In this document: positions 42,001 to 51,302 of the stretch, piece by piece | Layout: each line of letters starts with the position of its first letter | Position numbering within the stretch: the first letter of the stretch is position 1 | Source: Breviolum minutum Mf 1.05b.01 | Lineage: Eukaryota; Sar; Dinophyceae; Suessiales; Symbiodiniaceae | Direction of reading: 5' to 3' | Length of the DNA: 64,000 bases | Assembly (NCBI GenBank): GCA_000507305.1 | Contig: DF239620.1 | Coordinates: 62,001-126,000, forward strand | The notes under the pieces: model-generated | Database searches by the model: none | Seen by the model: the letters and a program-made list of their open reading frames with translations, nothing else | What the model was told of the DNA's origin: nothing | Program-made: the position numbers and the translations under genes

Positions 42001-43097
42001 AGTTAAGAGTTAAAATTCAGCAACTCCTTGTGAAATTGTCAAGGCTTGAGGCCTGCAGATTTTGATAAATTTGCAGTAGTGGTTCGGGTGTCAAGCTGGC
42101 GGCAGCCCCAAGATTTTCCGATCATCCCCAGGGCAAGTCCGCCAGGGCATTGCTGTTGATGTGTTTGGGAGGGTCCACTTCATTGTTTGTGTGGAATTCG
42201 AAGCGCTCTGCAGCTTTCTGCCCAAATTCCGCAGACGAAGTCATGATCATGTTGCATGGAAAAAGACGCATAAGACATGCCCTGTAGAGATAGAACCGGA
42301 CTTAAATGGTGAGTGATTGATATGCCCTGTGGTTGGCAAATGATGCTTGTTACTTGGTTAAGTATCCTATGCTGAGCTCATGGCTTTTCTTCATATCTGC
42401 AGAAATGGACCATTTGGTTGAGACATTTAAACAGCAACCTGTCCTTCCAAAAGCCGAGTTTCAACACCATGTCGCTGAAGAGTTAAACCCATTGGTGAAG
42501 TCGCCTCATTTGGTGAATGCCAGGGTAGCTGGGATTAGATGCGGGGAGGCTGGTGTTTTTGTTGGAATGGATCTATATGACTACTCAAGATGCTAGTTGC
42601 TGACACTGATAGTTGCCAGTTTTTGATTTTTCTTGTTGCTCATTGGTACGGGTTTCTTTTGTGTTGCACGTTTAAAGGATTTCTACCGCTGAATGTCTCT
42701 GACCCAGGAGTTCCAAATCACTGGTGAACAAGTTTTTTTTTTTTGTATCTCAGGTTGCAACATTTCCTTTGCGGCAACTTTTTAGGGCACTTCGATGATC
42801 ACCATGAGTCACCACCTGTGCCTTGGCGTGAAGAGATATAAAATCATATGCTAATTGCGATGTCCAGGTGCATTGTTATTTATTTGTCTGTATATATATA
42901 CATGTATATACATATATATATATATCTATTGAACCCTTTGTTGTGTTCTAATGCTTCAGTCATTTTGGATGTATGAGTACAACCTTAGCTTTCTAGTTGT
43001 AGAGAAACACATGGATTCATTTGTGGATGAATCCGAGGCCAGCGATGAAGGGCAGGACGAGAGCGAGAAAGAGCTCTACATGCCCAGAGCACCTTGA
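24038..43097 (+). CDS. MCM3: MCM3, replicative helicase subunit (gene span)
   Basis: The joined exons follow the MCM3 family from the N-terminal A domain to beyond the lid helices. Landmarks in order: [15 protein letters not shown] (N-terminal), VEGLVTRC (OB strand), [14 protein letters not shown] (OB hairpin), [43 protein letters not shown] (Walker A), [35 protein letters not shown] (Walker B), [24 protein letters not shown] (sensor 1), DSLLSRFDL (arginine finger), [16 protein letters not shown] (sensor 2 region), [11 protein letters not shown]. The [14 protein letters not shown] and THLRGDIN forms point to MCM3 rather than other MCMs. It works in the MCM2-7 ring at origins in the nucleus. 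Around 30 exons over 19 kb, with GT, GC and GA donors. The first exon and part of the post-lid linker remain uncertain. Confidence 0.95.
24626..24669 (+). CDS. Possible MCM3 exon or intronic coincidence
   Basis: Between TTTGCAG and GAG|GTAGCA two frames look coding ([15 protein letters not shown], or [14 protein letters not shown]). Neither phase fits both neighbouring MCM3 exons, so its inclusion is doubtful. Confidence 0.3.
25387..25470 (+). CDS. MCM3: MCM3 exon, N-terminal A domain
   Basis: Acceptor ATCCCCACAG; 28 codons [28 protein letters not shown]. The frame stays open past the border to TGA at 25519-25521, which would suggest a terminal exon. But joining at GAG|GACTGG to the next exon restores the family motif [13 protein letters not shown], so the exon ends at a GA donor. 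Confidence 0.82.
25706..25774 (+). CDS. MCM3: MCM3 exon, N-terminal A domain
   Basis: Acceptor TTTGCCAG, donor AAG|GTGGGG; 23 codons, phase 0: [23 protein letters not shown], matching the MCM 'dP.eylp.fe.al..f' helix. Confidence 0.9.
25985..26086 (+). CDS. MCM3: MCM3 exon, N-terminal B/OB region
   Basis: Acceptor [29 protein letters not shown] then [22 protein letters not shown] corresponds to the conserved GsFGs.HV of MCM3. The 3' border is uncertain: a GT donor at 26087 leaves phase 0, but the next exon needs one nucleotide. Confidence 0.85.
26830..26891 (+). CDS. MCM3: MCM3 exon, OB strand
   Basis: Acceptor CTTGACAG, donor CAC|GTGCGC; two nucleotides plus [20 protein letters not shown], matching VEGIVTKCSLVRPKV..SVH of the family. 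Wobble G/C is about 70 percent. Confidence 0.9.
26944..27325 (+). repeat. CAT and CATCCT arrays inside an MCM3 intron
   Basis: (CAT)n from 26944 to 27069, one undetermined base N at 27070, then about 42 CATCCT units to 27325. The long poly-His/Ile/Pro frames are artefacts: the array lies between the MCM3 exons ending 26891 and starting 27380. The N marks an unresolved assembly or read error in the repeat. Confidence 0.97.
27380..27433 (+). CDS. MCM3: MCM3 exon
   Basis: Acceptor [25 protein letters not shown] matches the 'tierrysDlTtl' strand. A GT donor follows at 27434; a GC donor at 27468 is an alternative that extends it by 11 codons. Confidence 0.85.
27954..28075 (+). CDS. MCM3: MCM3 exon
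   Basis: [20 protein letters not shown] then [10 protein letters not shown], ending AAG|GTTGGG, corresponds to 'YPTkDeegNpLetefGlsvYKDhq'. The 5' border is uncertain: TATAG at 27953 is the nearest acceptor, but it needs a one-nucleotide remainder. Confidence 0.85.
28420..28540. repeat. TA-rich simple repeat in MCM3 intron
   Basis: ATATATAC/TATGTA tracts interrupted by short unique words. Confidence 0.85.
29454..29627 (+). CDS. MCM3: MCM3 exon, OB hairpin
   Basis: Acceptor GGTGTGAG, 58 codons in phase 0. Reads [20 protein letters not shown], then [17 protein letters not shown], then [20 protein letters not shown]. The KPGDRV..vG.Y motif is diagnostic. It ends CAG|GCATGC, a GC donor. Confidence 0.92.
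29897..29974 (+). CDS. MCM3: MCM3 exon
   Basis: Acceptor GTTTCAAG, donor CTG|GTATGT; 26 codons, [20 protein letters not shown] then AFMFCL, equivalent to the 'sG.fRTvLia' strand. The TRT element is replaced by SRRAF. Confidence 0.8.
30639..30728 (+). CDS. MCM3: MCM3 exon
   Basis: Acceptor GCAGCAG, donor CAA|GTTTGG; 30 codons, [20 protein letters not shown] then [10 protein letters not shown], matching 'n.k.m.k......fs.eDi..ik'. Confidence 0.88.
31010..31063 (+). CDS. MCM3: MCM3 exon
   Basis: Acceptor GCAACTGAG, donor [27 protein letters not shown] leads into the conserved helix before LA.SLAPSI. Confidence 0.85.
31268..31290. repeat. CA dinucleotide repeat
   Basis: About ten CA units inside an MCM3 intron. 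Confidence 0.9.
31750..31795 (+). CDS. MCM3: MCM3 exon, start of AAA+ core
   Basis: Acceptor CTCTCCAG, donor [25 protein letters not shown] plus one nucleotide that completes Gly with the next exon (SIC-GHERVK). This equals 'lakSlAPSI.GH'. Confidence 0.92.
32377..32426 (+). CDS. MCM3: MCM3 exon, AAA+ core
   Basis: Acceptor CTCATCAG; two nucleotides plus [16 protein letters not shown], donor GTT|GTGTCT. Matches 'GHd.vKkailcLLLGGv'. Confidence 0.93.
32881..32925 (+). CDS. MCM3: MCM3 exon, before Walker A
   Basis: Acceptor TGGCCGAG, donor [24 protein letters not shown], nearly identical to the family consensus. Confidence 0.95.
33420..33482 (+). CDS. MCM3: MCM3 exon, Walker A
   Basis: Acceptor CCTCCTTAG, donor ACA|GTGGGA; 21 codons, [21 protein letters not shown]. 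The P-loop reads GDPSCGKS, where MCM2-7 proteins normally have Ala before the Lys (GDPS.AKS). The textbook GxxxxGKS form is otherwise usual in MCM8/9. Confidence 0.95.
33671..33739 (+). CDS. MCM3: MCM3 exon
   Basis: Acceptor TTTTTGAG; 23 codons [23 protein letters not shown]. It ends CGG|GACCGG, a GA donor, although GTAAGT lies five bases further on. Using GA keeps the family-exact spacing of 11 residues between TAA and LEAG. Confidence 0.9.
34461..34490 (+). CDS. MCM3: MCM3 30-nt micro-exon
   Basis: Acceptor AAATTCAG, donor GAG|GCCATA (GC). [10 protein letters not shown] completes the 'd.etgerrLEAGA' segment with phase 0 on both sides. Confidence 0.88.
34965..35020 (+). CDS. MCM3: MCM3 exon, Walker B
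   Basis: Acceptor [26 protein letters not shown] plus AA. It carries the Walker B acids in CIDEFD. It ends AA|GATTCA, a GA donor; AA plus the next G makes the Lys of DEFDK. Confidence 0.97.
35380..35415. repeat. TA repeat in MCM3 intron
   Basis: ATATATAT tract within the intron following the Walker B exon. Confidence 0.85.
35560..35626 (+). CDS. MCM3: MCM3 exon, helix-2 insert region
   Basis: Acceptor TGCTTCGAG; one nucleotide plus [22 protein letters not shown]. It ends AAG|GCGAAC, a GC donor. The family has 'm...DR.AiHEvMEQq.vtIaKAGI'. Confidence 0.95.
36331..36359 (+). CDS. MCM3: MCM3 29-nt micro-exon, presensor hairpin
   Basis: Acceptor GTCGGAAG, donor CCAG|GCGGGT (GC). AGMHVTLNA plus AG encodes the 'AGIha.LNAR' hairpin; AG plus the next G makes Arg. 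Confidence 0.93.
36577..36637 (+). CDS. MCM3: MCM3 exon, sensor 1
   Basis: Acceptor TTGTGCAG, donor [29 protein letters not shown], with the sensor-1 Asn in AAANP. Confidence 0.96.
36963..37016 (+). CDS. MCM3: MCM3 exon, arginine finger
   Basis: Acceptor [27 protein letters not shown], including the SRFD arginine finger. It ends TTT|GCCTCT, a GC donor, which keeps family spacing to the next DQ. Confidence 0.95.
37481..37539 (+). CDS. MCM3: MCM3 exon after arginine finger
   Basis: Acceptor GGGACCCAG, donor [30 protein letters not shown] plus AG, matching 'ivlDqmd...D..is.HVLr'. Confidence 0.92.
37801..37925 (+). CDS. Possible MCM3 linker exon, frame uncertain
   Basis: A strong pyrimidine-rich acceptor (CATTCCCCCCAG) precedes an open region. 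The phase needed by MCM3 reads [16 protein letters not shown]; another frame ([20 protein letters not shown]) looks better. Left undecided. Confidence 0.3.
38263..38323 (+). CDS. MCM3: MCM3 post-lid linker exon
   Basis: Reads [19 protein letters not shown] and ends ACAG|GTTCAA. It resembles the family segment '..amplgsAVDilat'. The 5' border is uncertain (several AGs within 30 bp). The GKTQ word imitates a P-loop, but no upstream Gly is in position. Confidence 0.5.
38750..38810 (+). CDS. MCM3: MCM3 linker exon
   Basis: Acceptor CGTGCCAG. With the phase left by the previous exon it reads [19 protein letters not shown], comparable with the 'e..ifeky...L' segment, to a GC donor. A competing frame ([18 protein letters not shown]) has a higher wobble G/C, so the phase is not settled. 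Confidence 0.45.
39596..39690 (+). CDS. MCM3: MCM3 exon, lid/C-terminal AAA+ helices
   Basis: Acceptor [31 protein letters not shown] then [11 protein letters not shown], donor ATC|GTGAAT. Matches 'f.kkYi.yAk..ikPvLt.ea...i.e.Y..lR'. A later acceptor CTCCGCAG (39610) is possible. Confidence 0.92.
40176..40216 (+). CDS. MCM3: MCM3 exon, sensor 2 region
   Basis: Acceptor TCGACCAG; two nucleotides plus [13 protein letters not shown]. It ends GAG|GCCTGG, a GC donor, before a 78-bp intron. Confidence 0.9.
40295..40342 (+). CDS. MCM3: MCM3 exon, sensor 2 helix
   Basis: Acceptor [26 protein letters not shown], almost identical to the family '[18 protein letters not shown]'. Donor TGG|GTGGCC. Confidence 0.95.
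40694..40761 (+). CDS. MCM3: MCM3 exon
   Basis: Acceptor [29 protein letters not shown] then AY plus AG. It ends ACAG|GCCCGG, a GC donor. DVEEAYR corresponds to 'v...DaeeA..l'. Confidence 0.85.
41173..41207 (+). CDS. MCM3: MCM3 exon
   Basis: Acceptor TTTTTCCGCAG; G completes Arg, then [11 protein letters not shown] plus one nucleotide, donor TGGG|GTCACC. Phase agrees on both sides ([13 protein letters not shown]). Confidence 0.82.
41439..41519 (+). CDS. MCM3: MCM3 exon, acidic C-terminal linker
   Basis: Acceptor AACTTACAG; two nucleotides plus [20 protein letters not shown] then SGAGST. Very high wobble G/C. A flexible acidic tail before the C-terminal domain is normal for MCM3. Confidence 0.75.
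42131..42308 (+). CDS. Possible MCM3 C-terminal exon
   Basis: Acceptor CATCCCCAG and donor AATG|GTGAGT fit in phase with both neighbours ([18 protein letters not shown] to [13 protein letters not shown]). An alternative frame is also open and part of it may be intron. Confidence 0.4.
42403..42524 (+). CDS. MCM3: MCM3 C-terminal exon
   Basis: Acceptor ATATCTGCAG; two nucleotides plus 40 codons, [20 protein letters not shown] then [20 protein letters not shown], donor AGG|GTAGCT. Without splicing the frame runs on to TAG at 42594. It is consistent with a short winged-helix-like C-terminal domain, by inference only. Confidence 0.6.
42888..42930. repeat. TA-rich repeat
   Basis: TATATATA and ATGTATATACATATATAT tracts in the last MCM3 intron. 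Confidence 0.85.
43005..43097 (+). CDS. MCM3: MCM3 terminal exon
   Basis: After [26 protein letters not shown] then [10 protein letters not shown] and TGA 43095-43097. An acidic Ser/Glu/Asp tail. Phase 0 agrees with the preceding exon. It could instead end a separate small gene, but nothing else upstream would supply its 5' part. Confidence 0.6.
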   Translation, partial: KHMDSFVDESEASDEGQDESEKELYMPRAP

Positions 43098-43685
43098 GCA
43101 AACGAGAAAGGGCCCAGGTTTGTCACAAATCTCTGCCAGTTGGATGGTTGAAATTCGATTGAAACCACTGTGATTACTGTAGCGGTGCCATATATAGAGT
43201 GGTGCAGGATCCTTTTCATCAGCAGTTTGCCAAGGAGATAAGTCTGGGAAACATACTAGCTCAATGCAATGCCGCAATGCCATTAGACATACGAATAGCA
43301 TCAGGAACTGACCCATTTGGGAAGCAGAGTGGAGGGATGGGGATCAGCTGACTGTAGCTTCATGCAATCATTGTATTGTTGCCTCCCTTGGAAAAAGGTG
43401 CTTGTATAATTCGTGTACAAATACCGACGATCACATGATCAGAGATGGAAAATTCAATTGGTAGGATGATCGAACCCTCATTGCGAATCTCTGTGGTCCT
43501 ACTCTGTAGCAATTTCAGTGCACATCTAACTGCACATGTTTTTTGCATCTTGTGCATGCTCCTGCGGAGCTTGTGAAAGAAGAAGCTTTTGTTTTGGGTC
43601 TTCGCTGGTGTCTTTGCATCTTTCCATCGACACACTTCTCTGCACTTTCGGTGACAGCCGATGAACATCCCAAGCGTGCCTTGAG

Positions 43686-43856
43686 GACTACGAAACTCCA
43701 CCAGGAAAGGCCAAGAAAGGCACCACTTTGGGCCGCGCTGCCAGAGACTGGGCCCAGTATCGCAAGCCCATTGTGGTGGAGACCCGTGTTGGAAAGGAGC
43801 TTGGGAGCAGCAGTATCATTGTCGATGGTCGCCTGTCAATGGAAAGAAGGGGAAGC
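43686..43856 (+). CDS. LRR gene N-terminal exon
   Basis: Acceptor GCCTTGAG, donor AGC|GTATGG; 57 codons, DYETPPGKAKKGTTLGRAAR, DWAQYRKPIVVETRVGKELG, SSSIIVDGRLSMERRGS. Strong wobble bias. Basic start, then a strand-rich part. Not recognised. Confidence 0.7.
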
Positions 43857-46800
43857 GTATGGAAAGTGTGCCCAGTGAACACTTCAGTTCAAAGTTTCCT
43901 ATCAACTTATGTAAGAACAAAGACGATAACGTAAAAGATAGACTGATGACTAGTGAAAGACAGGTTCAGATCATCCAAGAGATGTGACATGTCCATCATC
44001 ATCGTCATCATCATCTTCTTCATCATCATCAGCAACGCTATCAATGCTAAATTTCCATTATGGGTGAATGTCACAGTCATTCATATCGTGGCGGGTACCG
44101 CATTAGTCCAACCTTGCCTGCAAGTCCATGAACAAAGATCAGGGTATTACCGTTGTACGCACCATATGTTCTTATACTGTAATGATTCTGCCGCAATAAA
44201 ACAACCATTCCATGTCCAATATGTTTCTGCCAGTTTTCACTGTTAACCTCTCCTTCCCCGCATGCCTCACTCAAGTCATACATCCTTATGACCATTGCAG
44301 GAGGTCTTGAGATCCCAATTCGTGGGCATTCGCATTGCGCGCCGAGAGCTTGCACCTGGCATGGTTGAGAAACTGGCGATGCAAGCGGTGCATACCATTG
44401 AGTTGCTTGGATCAAACCAGTCAAGTTGGTTCGTGTTTATCGACCTGACAAGTTGTGAGAACTTGTCACGTGGTTTTTTCGAAGTGCCTCGAAAATGATC
44501 TGTGAAGCGATGTACAGGGAGGATAGGAAGATCAATCAGCTTGCTGAGACACATTTTTTTGATACATTATTCATGGTTTATGCAGCAATATGTATATAAC
44601 ATGTTGCATAGTTTGAAGTTGCATGTGCACTGCCACGGGCCAATTAGAAACATCTCAAGGCGCTGAAAAGGTCTAGTGTTTTGCTCCAAAAAAGACTAAC
44701 GAGTTCGCGCTTGCGCCCCAAGGATCATCCAGTGCAAACTGAAGGAGGAAGGGATTTGCTGCTTTCAGTTGTTTCTGCAAGCGTTTGTTGAGTCAGCTGT
44801 GCCATTATCCCTCGGTGGGATGACAAGATCCCCGACAAGATCAAGACTTGATCGATGGCAGAGTTTGGTCGAAACGGCTGACGTTTGTTGATGTGCTAGG
44901 TCAGGTCCAATTTTTGAATTTATGACTCAAAAAAGCCTAGGTCCTTGAAAATGCCAGTTGGCAGTTCTAAGATGCTTCTACTCTGTATCATCGGGGAGTG
45001 ATGATTTGTCATAGGTTTCAAGTGTGAAGCTGGGGATGGCTAGCTACATCTTCCCTGTGACCGGTGAGATAAGTGCACAGCCTGGAGATGATCAAGGGGA
45101 TTCCTCAACACAAGCTTGTCACAAGCTATAGTATGCTAAACATGCTATAGTTAATAGATGTTTTCATAGGGAAAAATCTGTACAGAAATGTAAATGAATC
45201 ATCCAATCACCAACTCATTTAGCTTGGTGATTCTCCAAAAAGTTTCCTACCATGTTTTTTTTGCCACCTGAGATTCCTTGAAGAATTTCCACTGGAGGAG
45301 CCTCCATTGAGTGAAATGCAGGGTATCGTTGTGATGAAGCTCTCCCGGAACGAGCTGACGTGTCTCATGGTGATTTTTGCTCCCGAAACTCGTTTTTTGA
45401 AACGCGCCTCTCATTTGGATTCTGACCATTTGGAATCTGTGGAAAATGTGTTGGAAAACAATGTTGATCGATATCGTGGTATGTTGTGGTGAAATATCGG
45501 ATGATTCTCTTGTTGCAGTTACCAAAGTTCAGAAACGTCAAGTTGCACCGTTGCATATTTTCCAAGCATTTTTTGAGAAACTTGATGGATCAAACAAAGA
45601 GCATGTTGCAGCAATCCGCAAGTTTTCAAACCAAATCGAAAAATCGAAAAAAACGGAACGCATGGGCATTTTGCCAAACGCTTTCGGCTCTCATTCTTCT
45701 GTATCCTTGCCTGAAGGTCTCAGCCGGCCACCTAAGTCGAACAACAAGCCGTATCTTGGCAAAGCGCCGATGCGCATCCGAAACCGGGAATGGACGATTT
45801 TGTGACTACAACTATGGGGACTTCACCGAGAATGTCAGGGATCTCACTGAAGCAGAATGAAATGTCTAGAAGGATTTCACATAATCACAAGGAGGCCACA
45901 TCGTTGAAGTGTGTTCAAACTGAAGACAAGGAAGGCTGTTTCTTTTTGAAAAGACGACGTTGGTTGAGAATCAGGGCACTTAGCCATTGTGAAGCTTAAG
46001 AATTCATTTTTGGTATACCAAGGACCTAAACTCTGAGGAACCAGGTTTCATGTGCCGTTAGAAGGTTCTTCATTCTGAGTGCAATCCCACTATACAACAG
46101 TGGTCAGCAGTCATATGGGTTTTGGTTACTGCTCAGGTGCATGTAGTATGCTTCAAATTGCTTCCATATCTTCAATGGCTTGTAGGTTGACTTTGTGTCA
46201 GTGTTCCTTCAATCCCTAGGATTCTTTTTTCGCCGGTCGGCCGGTGCTGTTGATTTCCACATTTCCAGAGGTTGCGCCTGGAGACGCTGGCCTGTGATCG
46301 AAACAAATTGCAACAGGTGGAGCCAGGTGGGATTTCAGAGAGAGGTGGAGTTGGAACTAGGTCTTTTTATGGTGATCCAAGGATTCCAAACCAACCCCCA
46401 AAGAAACCAATGAATATGAATCTTTTGATATTGATGGAAGTGGAGGCTGCAGCAATCAATGAAGACACCTGTAGACACTTTTAATGTTCAGTTCAGGTGC
46501 TGTGGGACGCCCTTGGAGTAGAGGTGAAGACTCTTTCTTTGGGATAACGTCAATCCACAAACAAATAGAAGCAGAATATCTTCCAACTACAGTACTTAGC
46601 TGGAAATTCCTTCCCAACTAGATGCCAGCTCAAATTTGGTATTGGCCATCTCAGTGATAAAGTTCACACGACCAAAAACCACCAGCTGGGGTCCAACATG
46701 TCGCTTGCAAACGAAAGACATAGAGTCTGTGCTTCCTCCCCCAATTTCTTACGTAGATACTTTCGTACTTTCATGCCGATTTTGTATTGAAACGTGCAAT

Positions 46801-49800
46801 AATACACCACAATATTGCATAATAAAGATACAGTGTTAAATACCGATCAATGTGTATATATATACACACATATATTTGAAACTTAATACATATAATACAT
46901 ATGTAATTACTTGTAACGTATACAAACAAACAAACAAACAAACAAACAAACAAACAAACAAACAAACAAACAAACAAACAACCAAACAAACAAACAAACA
47001 AACAAACAACCAAACAAACAAACAAACAAACAAACGTCAAACTTTTGACCAAAGGTGGTACACAATCGAAGCATTGTCATGTTTCGCACGTCAATGTTGG
47101 AGTCTTGTCCAGGCGCTCTGTCTGGAGCCATGGTTGCCAGCTTACAGGTGCCGCAAACAACATTTCAACGTATGATCCATATCTTCAAAATGATTTCATG
47201 AAATGATTTCCAAATCATGCGAACCAAAAAGAAAAAACCACCTTGTGAGATCATGGATATTTCAGAGATGATGAACAGTTTGAACACAAGTGATCCTCCT
47301 GAACATGCAGTAAGCTGGACCTCCAAGCTGAACACAGAACGAGTGTGCAAAAGAAAAGGATCCACTGCAACCTTGCCAAAATAAACATAAAACCGCACCT
47401 GCTGCAAGCTCACTCTCCTCGCTGCCCCGCAGGTTTTGGACCTCTCCCGGAATCAGTTGTCCTTTCTACCGGGTGATTTCGTTGCGGGAGCACGGCAGCT
47501 CAAGTATTTAGACCTCTCACACAATCAGTCACTTGGCAGAGGTCTTGCGTCTCTTGTAAGTTGCAGCTCCCAGGTCACCGGGAGATTACTCGGAACCCTA
47601 AAGTCCAAATGGTACCGTAGGTGGGTATCGCTATATAATGGCTCTATGTAGGGTACTTGTGGTGTATCAAATTCTTGAGTTTGTGTCAGTTTGTGTCAGT
47701 TTGTGTTGTCTTCTAAAGTATCATATAGTCACCGCAGTCACCTAATTAAGACGATCCCACAGAGAACGGGAGCTCAGCATTTTGGACAGTTTGTCCCAGT
47801 CCAGTTGGTGGAACAGACCACTTGACGAGGGTTGAAGGATTCTCCCACCTCGACTACAAACTACGCTATTTGTCACCATTTCTCAGATGTTCTTTCTGGG
47901 TGTAGACATGGACGGAGATTAGAGTCAAAGTTGTACCAGGCATCTATAATGAACTGAAGTACCGACAAGATTATCCGTTGTTGTCCACTCGTAGCTGGGG
48001 ATTACGATAACATGCATTCGAAAAAAATCAGATTATGAAGCAATGTCCGCGTTTCCAGGTGATTGCCCCACCTCGAAAGACTGGTTTAGGATAGTCCAAA
48101 AAATGGCCATCGCCACGGCTAAAGCTAAAGCCCCCACGTTCATTCTACCGGGGGTTTTGTGTGGGATAAAGGATTTGATGTATGCTTATGTAGAGCTTCA
48201 ATGTTGACGCTTCCAGGCTCTTTGGTTTGCCTGACAGCATTCTGAAATGTTACAGGCACGGTCTGTGCGGAGCACTGGGCGTTTGGTTGTTTTCACAGTA
48301 CAAGCAGAAGGAGAATGATCCAGTAGTATACCTTGAAAAGTTAACTCTTGCTGCACACATGGCATCATTCCACATTTGCAGGCCCTTTCTTATTCTTATA
48401 GAAGAGTGGATCCAACAAACACTTGAGCACTGTCACATACACACATACACACATACACACATACACACATATACACACTTCGGTCACATGACTTCTGGTG
48501 GTTTGTATCAGAAATCCCGCATAGGAAAAGCAGTCACAGCTCCAGTTCCCCAACCTTTAGGCTGGTGAAGGTATGTTTGAATCGAGGATGAGCTCCGCAG
48601 AATCGAAATCTTCCGACATTTCTGTTGGAAACCTGGAATACCTCATGGCACCCCAGACTACTAATGCCCTGGCTGCTTATTCAATTTTGATCGCCTCCCT
48701 ACTTCATCCAGTAGGGCAGCATGTAGATAGGGATGTATCAAAAAAAATGCTGTGGAGTAAGGGCTATTATACATGCTTGATCATGCTTGTGGCATACTAA
48801 AATCATTGTGTGATCTTCCAGCGAGTTGCAGTCAAAGTCGGATGTCGAAAAGCTATGATTCCGGTTGGAACATCTCATGGCTTGGTCACGAGAGCAGGTT
48901 GTTGATCCTAAACGTGGACAGCAACGAGATCGAGCAGCTTCCAAGTAACTTTGGACAGCTCCTTGGTGTGCACCGAGGCGAGATACATCCTTTAGCTTTG
49001 GTTATTGATAGCTGACCTTTTTTTCGAGGGGGTGCTATGGGGGTGCTTGCATTCAGAATACGGTCATGGTCCCAACAGGCTTGTGGATTCACAGACTCAA
49101 AGTGAAACTTCTTTTCTGCGAGGGCCAATTGGACCCGTTTGCACTATTTCTCTTTCTTAAACCGTGAGACCTGACGTGAACAGGGAATATCTGAATAGAT
49201 TGAAGTCGGACAACACTTGATGAGAGGTATTGAATCAGTCCTGAAGCAGATGTACTGTGTAATGGATATTGTATAAAGATGTATGCACATGTAGGTATTG
49301 TTGTACGGAAGTGTGGTCAAGAAGCATTGTACGGAAGTATTGGTAAGAGGTCTTGTCAATTTTGCGAAACAGTGTAGAGATGTGTTTCAGCTGTAGCGAA
49401 GGGTCGTCTAAACATACCTATTATGGAGGGAAGAGTGTTGCAGGAAAAGTATTCAGATTGCAACAGTGAAGTGAACATTCAAGTCTGCCGTTTTAACTAG
49501 GATGCTTCAACAGTGGCACTAGACCCACCCAGCGTCTATGATCCATGATCAATGCACGGATCTTGGGCCTCGAAGGTTGACAGGTCTGCGGAAGTTAACC
49601 GCATCCTACAACAACTTGACGTCCTTGCCTGAAAGCATTGGAGAGTGCGTGCTGTTGGAAAAGATCCGAGTGGTGAATAATCACATCACAGTGTCTTGGT
49701 TGAAGAGAGTAGGTGGGGGTGAGGCAATGAGGCTGCAGTTGCCCAACGATCCCTTGATCCCTCCCATCAACCAATGTAGCAGTCATAGACTTTCAGCGGG

Positions 49801-51259
49801 TGAAACTGTTTTTTTTTGTTTTTCTGGCACTGGTTTTTTGGCTTGCTTGGACAAGCCAGTTTGGGTATGTTATATATCATATTACTGCATATGAGACTAT
49901 GGGTGTACATCACATCATCATTTATGTATGCAAAGTATGTAAACCTATCATAGTCATTTTGAACATTTGCTTCCCCCACAATTTTGATGGTTGAGATCTT
50001 TTGGTTTCGTTTCTTTTTTTCCCAGTGGCTAGCTTTGCAGGTGATGCCATACTCCTTGTTGCAACTCTGGAAACAAAAGGGCGGGGCATTGGAAGAACTT
50101 CTGGTGGATGGCAATCCATTGGTTCAACCAAGTGCCTCAAAATGAAGGGCGGGGAGTTGAAAGAAATCAGAAGGGTGACTCCAACAGTGTTGGATTTTTT
50201 CGATAGTTGCTGACTGACAATGTCATCAGATGGGTCCTGGGTCAAGCAATGGAAGGAGTATAATGGGACTCTACAATTGGAAACCTTGAATACGAGGCAA
50301 CAAAAACTCCAAGGTTTCCATTTTTTGGTATACATAGGTATGCGGCATGCAAGCTGATCAGATCACCCAACCATGCGATGTCCATGAAGTAGTAGCCTGA
50401 TCTTTGGCTAGAGTGCATCCCAAGCGTTTGTGGTTTTTGCAAAAACTGGGGCCATGTTGACATGACCAAGGGTGATATAAAAACAATGAACTACACCATG
50501 AACATATCTGATTTGTATTTGCAGCTTTGCCCTTCCCTTTTGGTAGTACCCAAGTGGTGGACGTTTTCCATATCATCCTGCAATTTAAGACAAGTGCACC
50601 CCGTATGACTTGAAGTCCCTATGAATAGTAACTGTTGGTGACTGGGGTCCTTTCTTTAGTTGTGAGGTGAACGTTCCCAGCATTTGATAGAAACAACTCA
50701 ACCAAGTTGCGTTGCAAATGTTGGAGCATCATCCTACCCTTGGTGCCATCTCCACTTAACTTACCTATTGAAGATGGTCTCGGAACAAAGATAAACAGTG
50801 TTAAACTCCACAACATCAGTGCTATTTGGTTGAACCGGTTGAGCATACCCGGAGACGCCTAAAAAAACTGCATGAACCCAACCCATTCCGCAAATCATTG
50901 ACCTTGAATTATAGATAATTGCATGTAATTGAACTATTTTTGGTACCAATAGTTCCTATAATCACTTCTGGGGCTGATATTTGATGATGTGCAGGTGACC
51001 TTTAGGAACATAGGAACCGGTTTCAAGGGAGTCCTTCCCATCAGGTATTACGGCCTTCCAAATGGGCGGTCTGGACCAAGCACTGCGACTCTTCGGCGAA
51101 TGGATCAGCTCCCAGGTTCGACAGTGCATTGATTTTGAGACGAATGGGTGAAAGTTACTGCATTTCTGTGCCATTCGGACTTCTTGTTTATTATTTTTCG
51201 TCTCCTCCTTCTTGTTCTTGTTCTTGTTCTTGTTCTTGTTCTTGTTCTTGTTCTTGTTC

Positions 51260-51302
<43 letters not shown>

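Noticed and set aside
46771-47175. CLFV-rich and KQTN-rich ORFs
   Set aside because: Translations of the CAAA array inside an LRR-gene intron.
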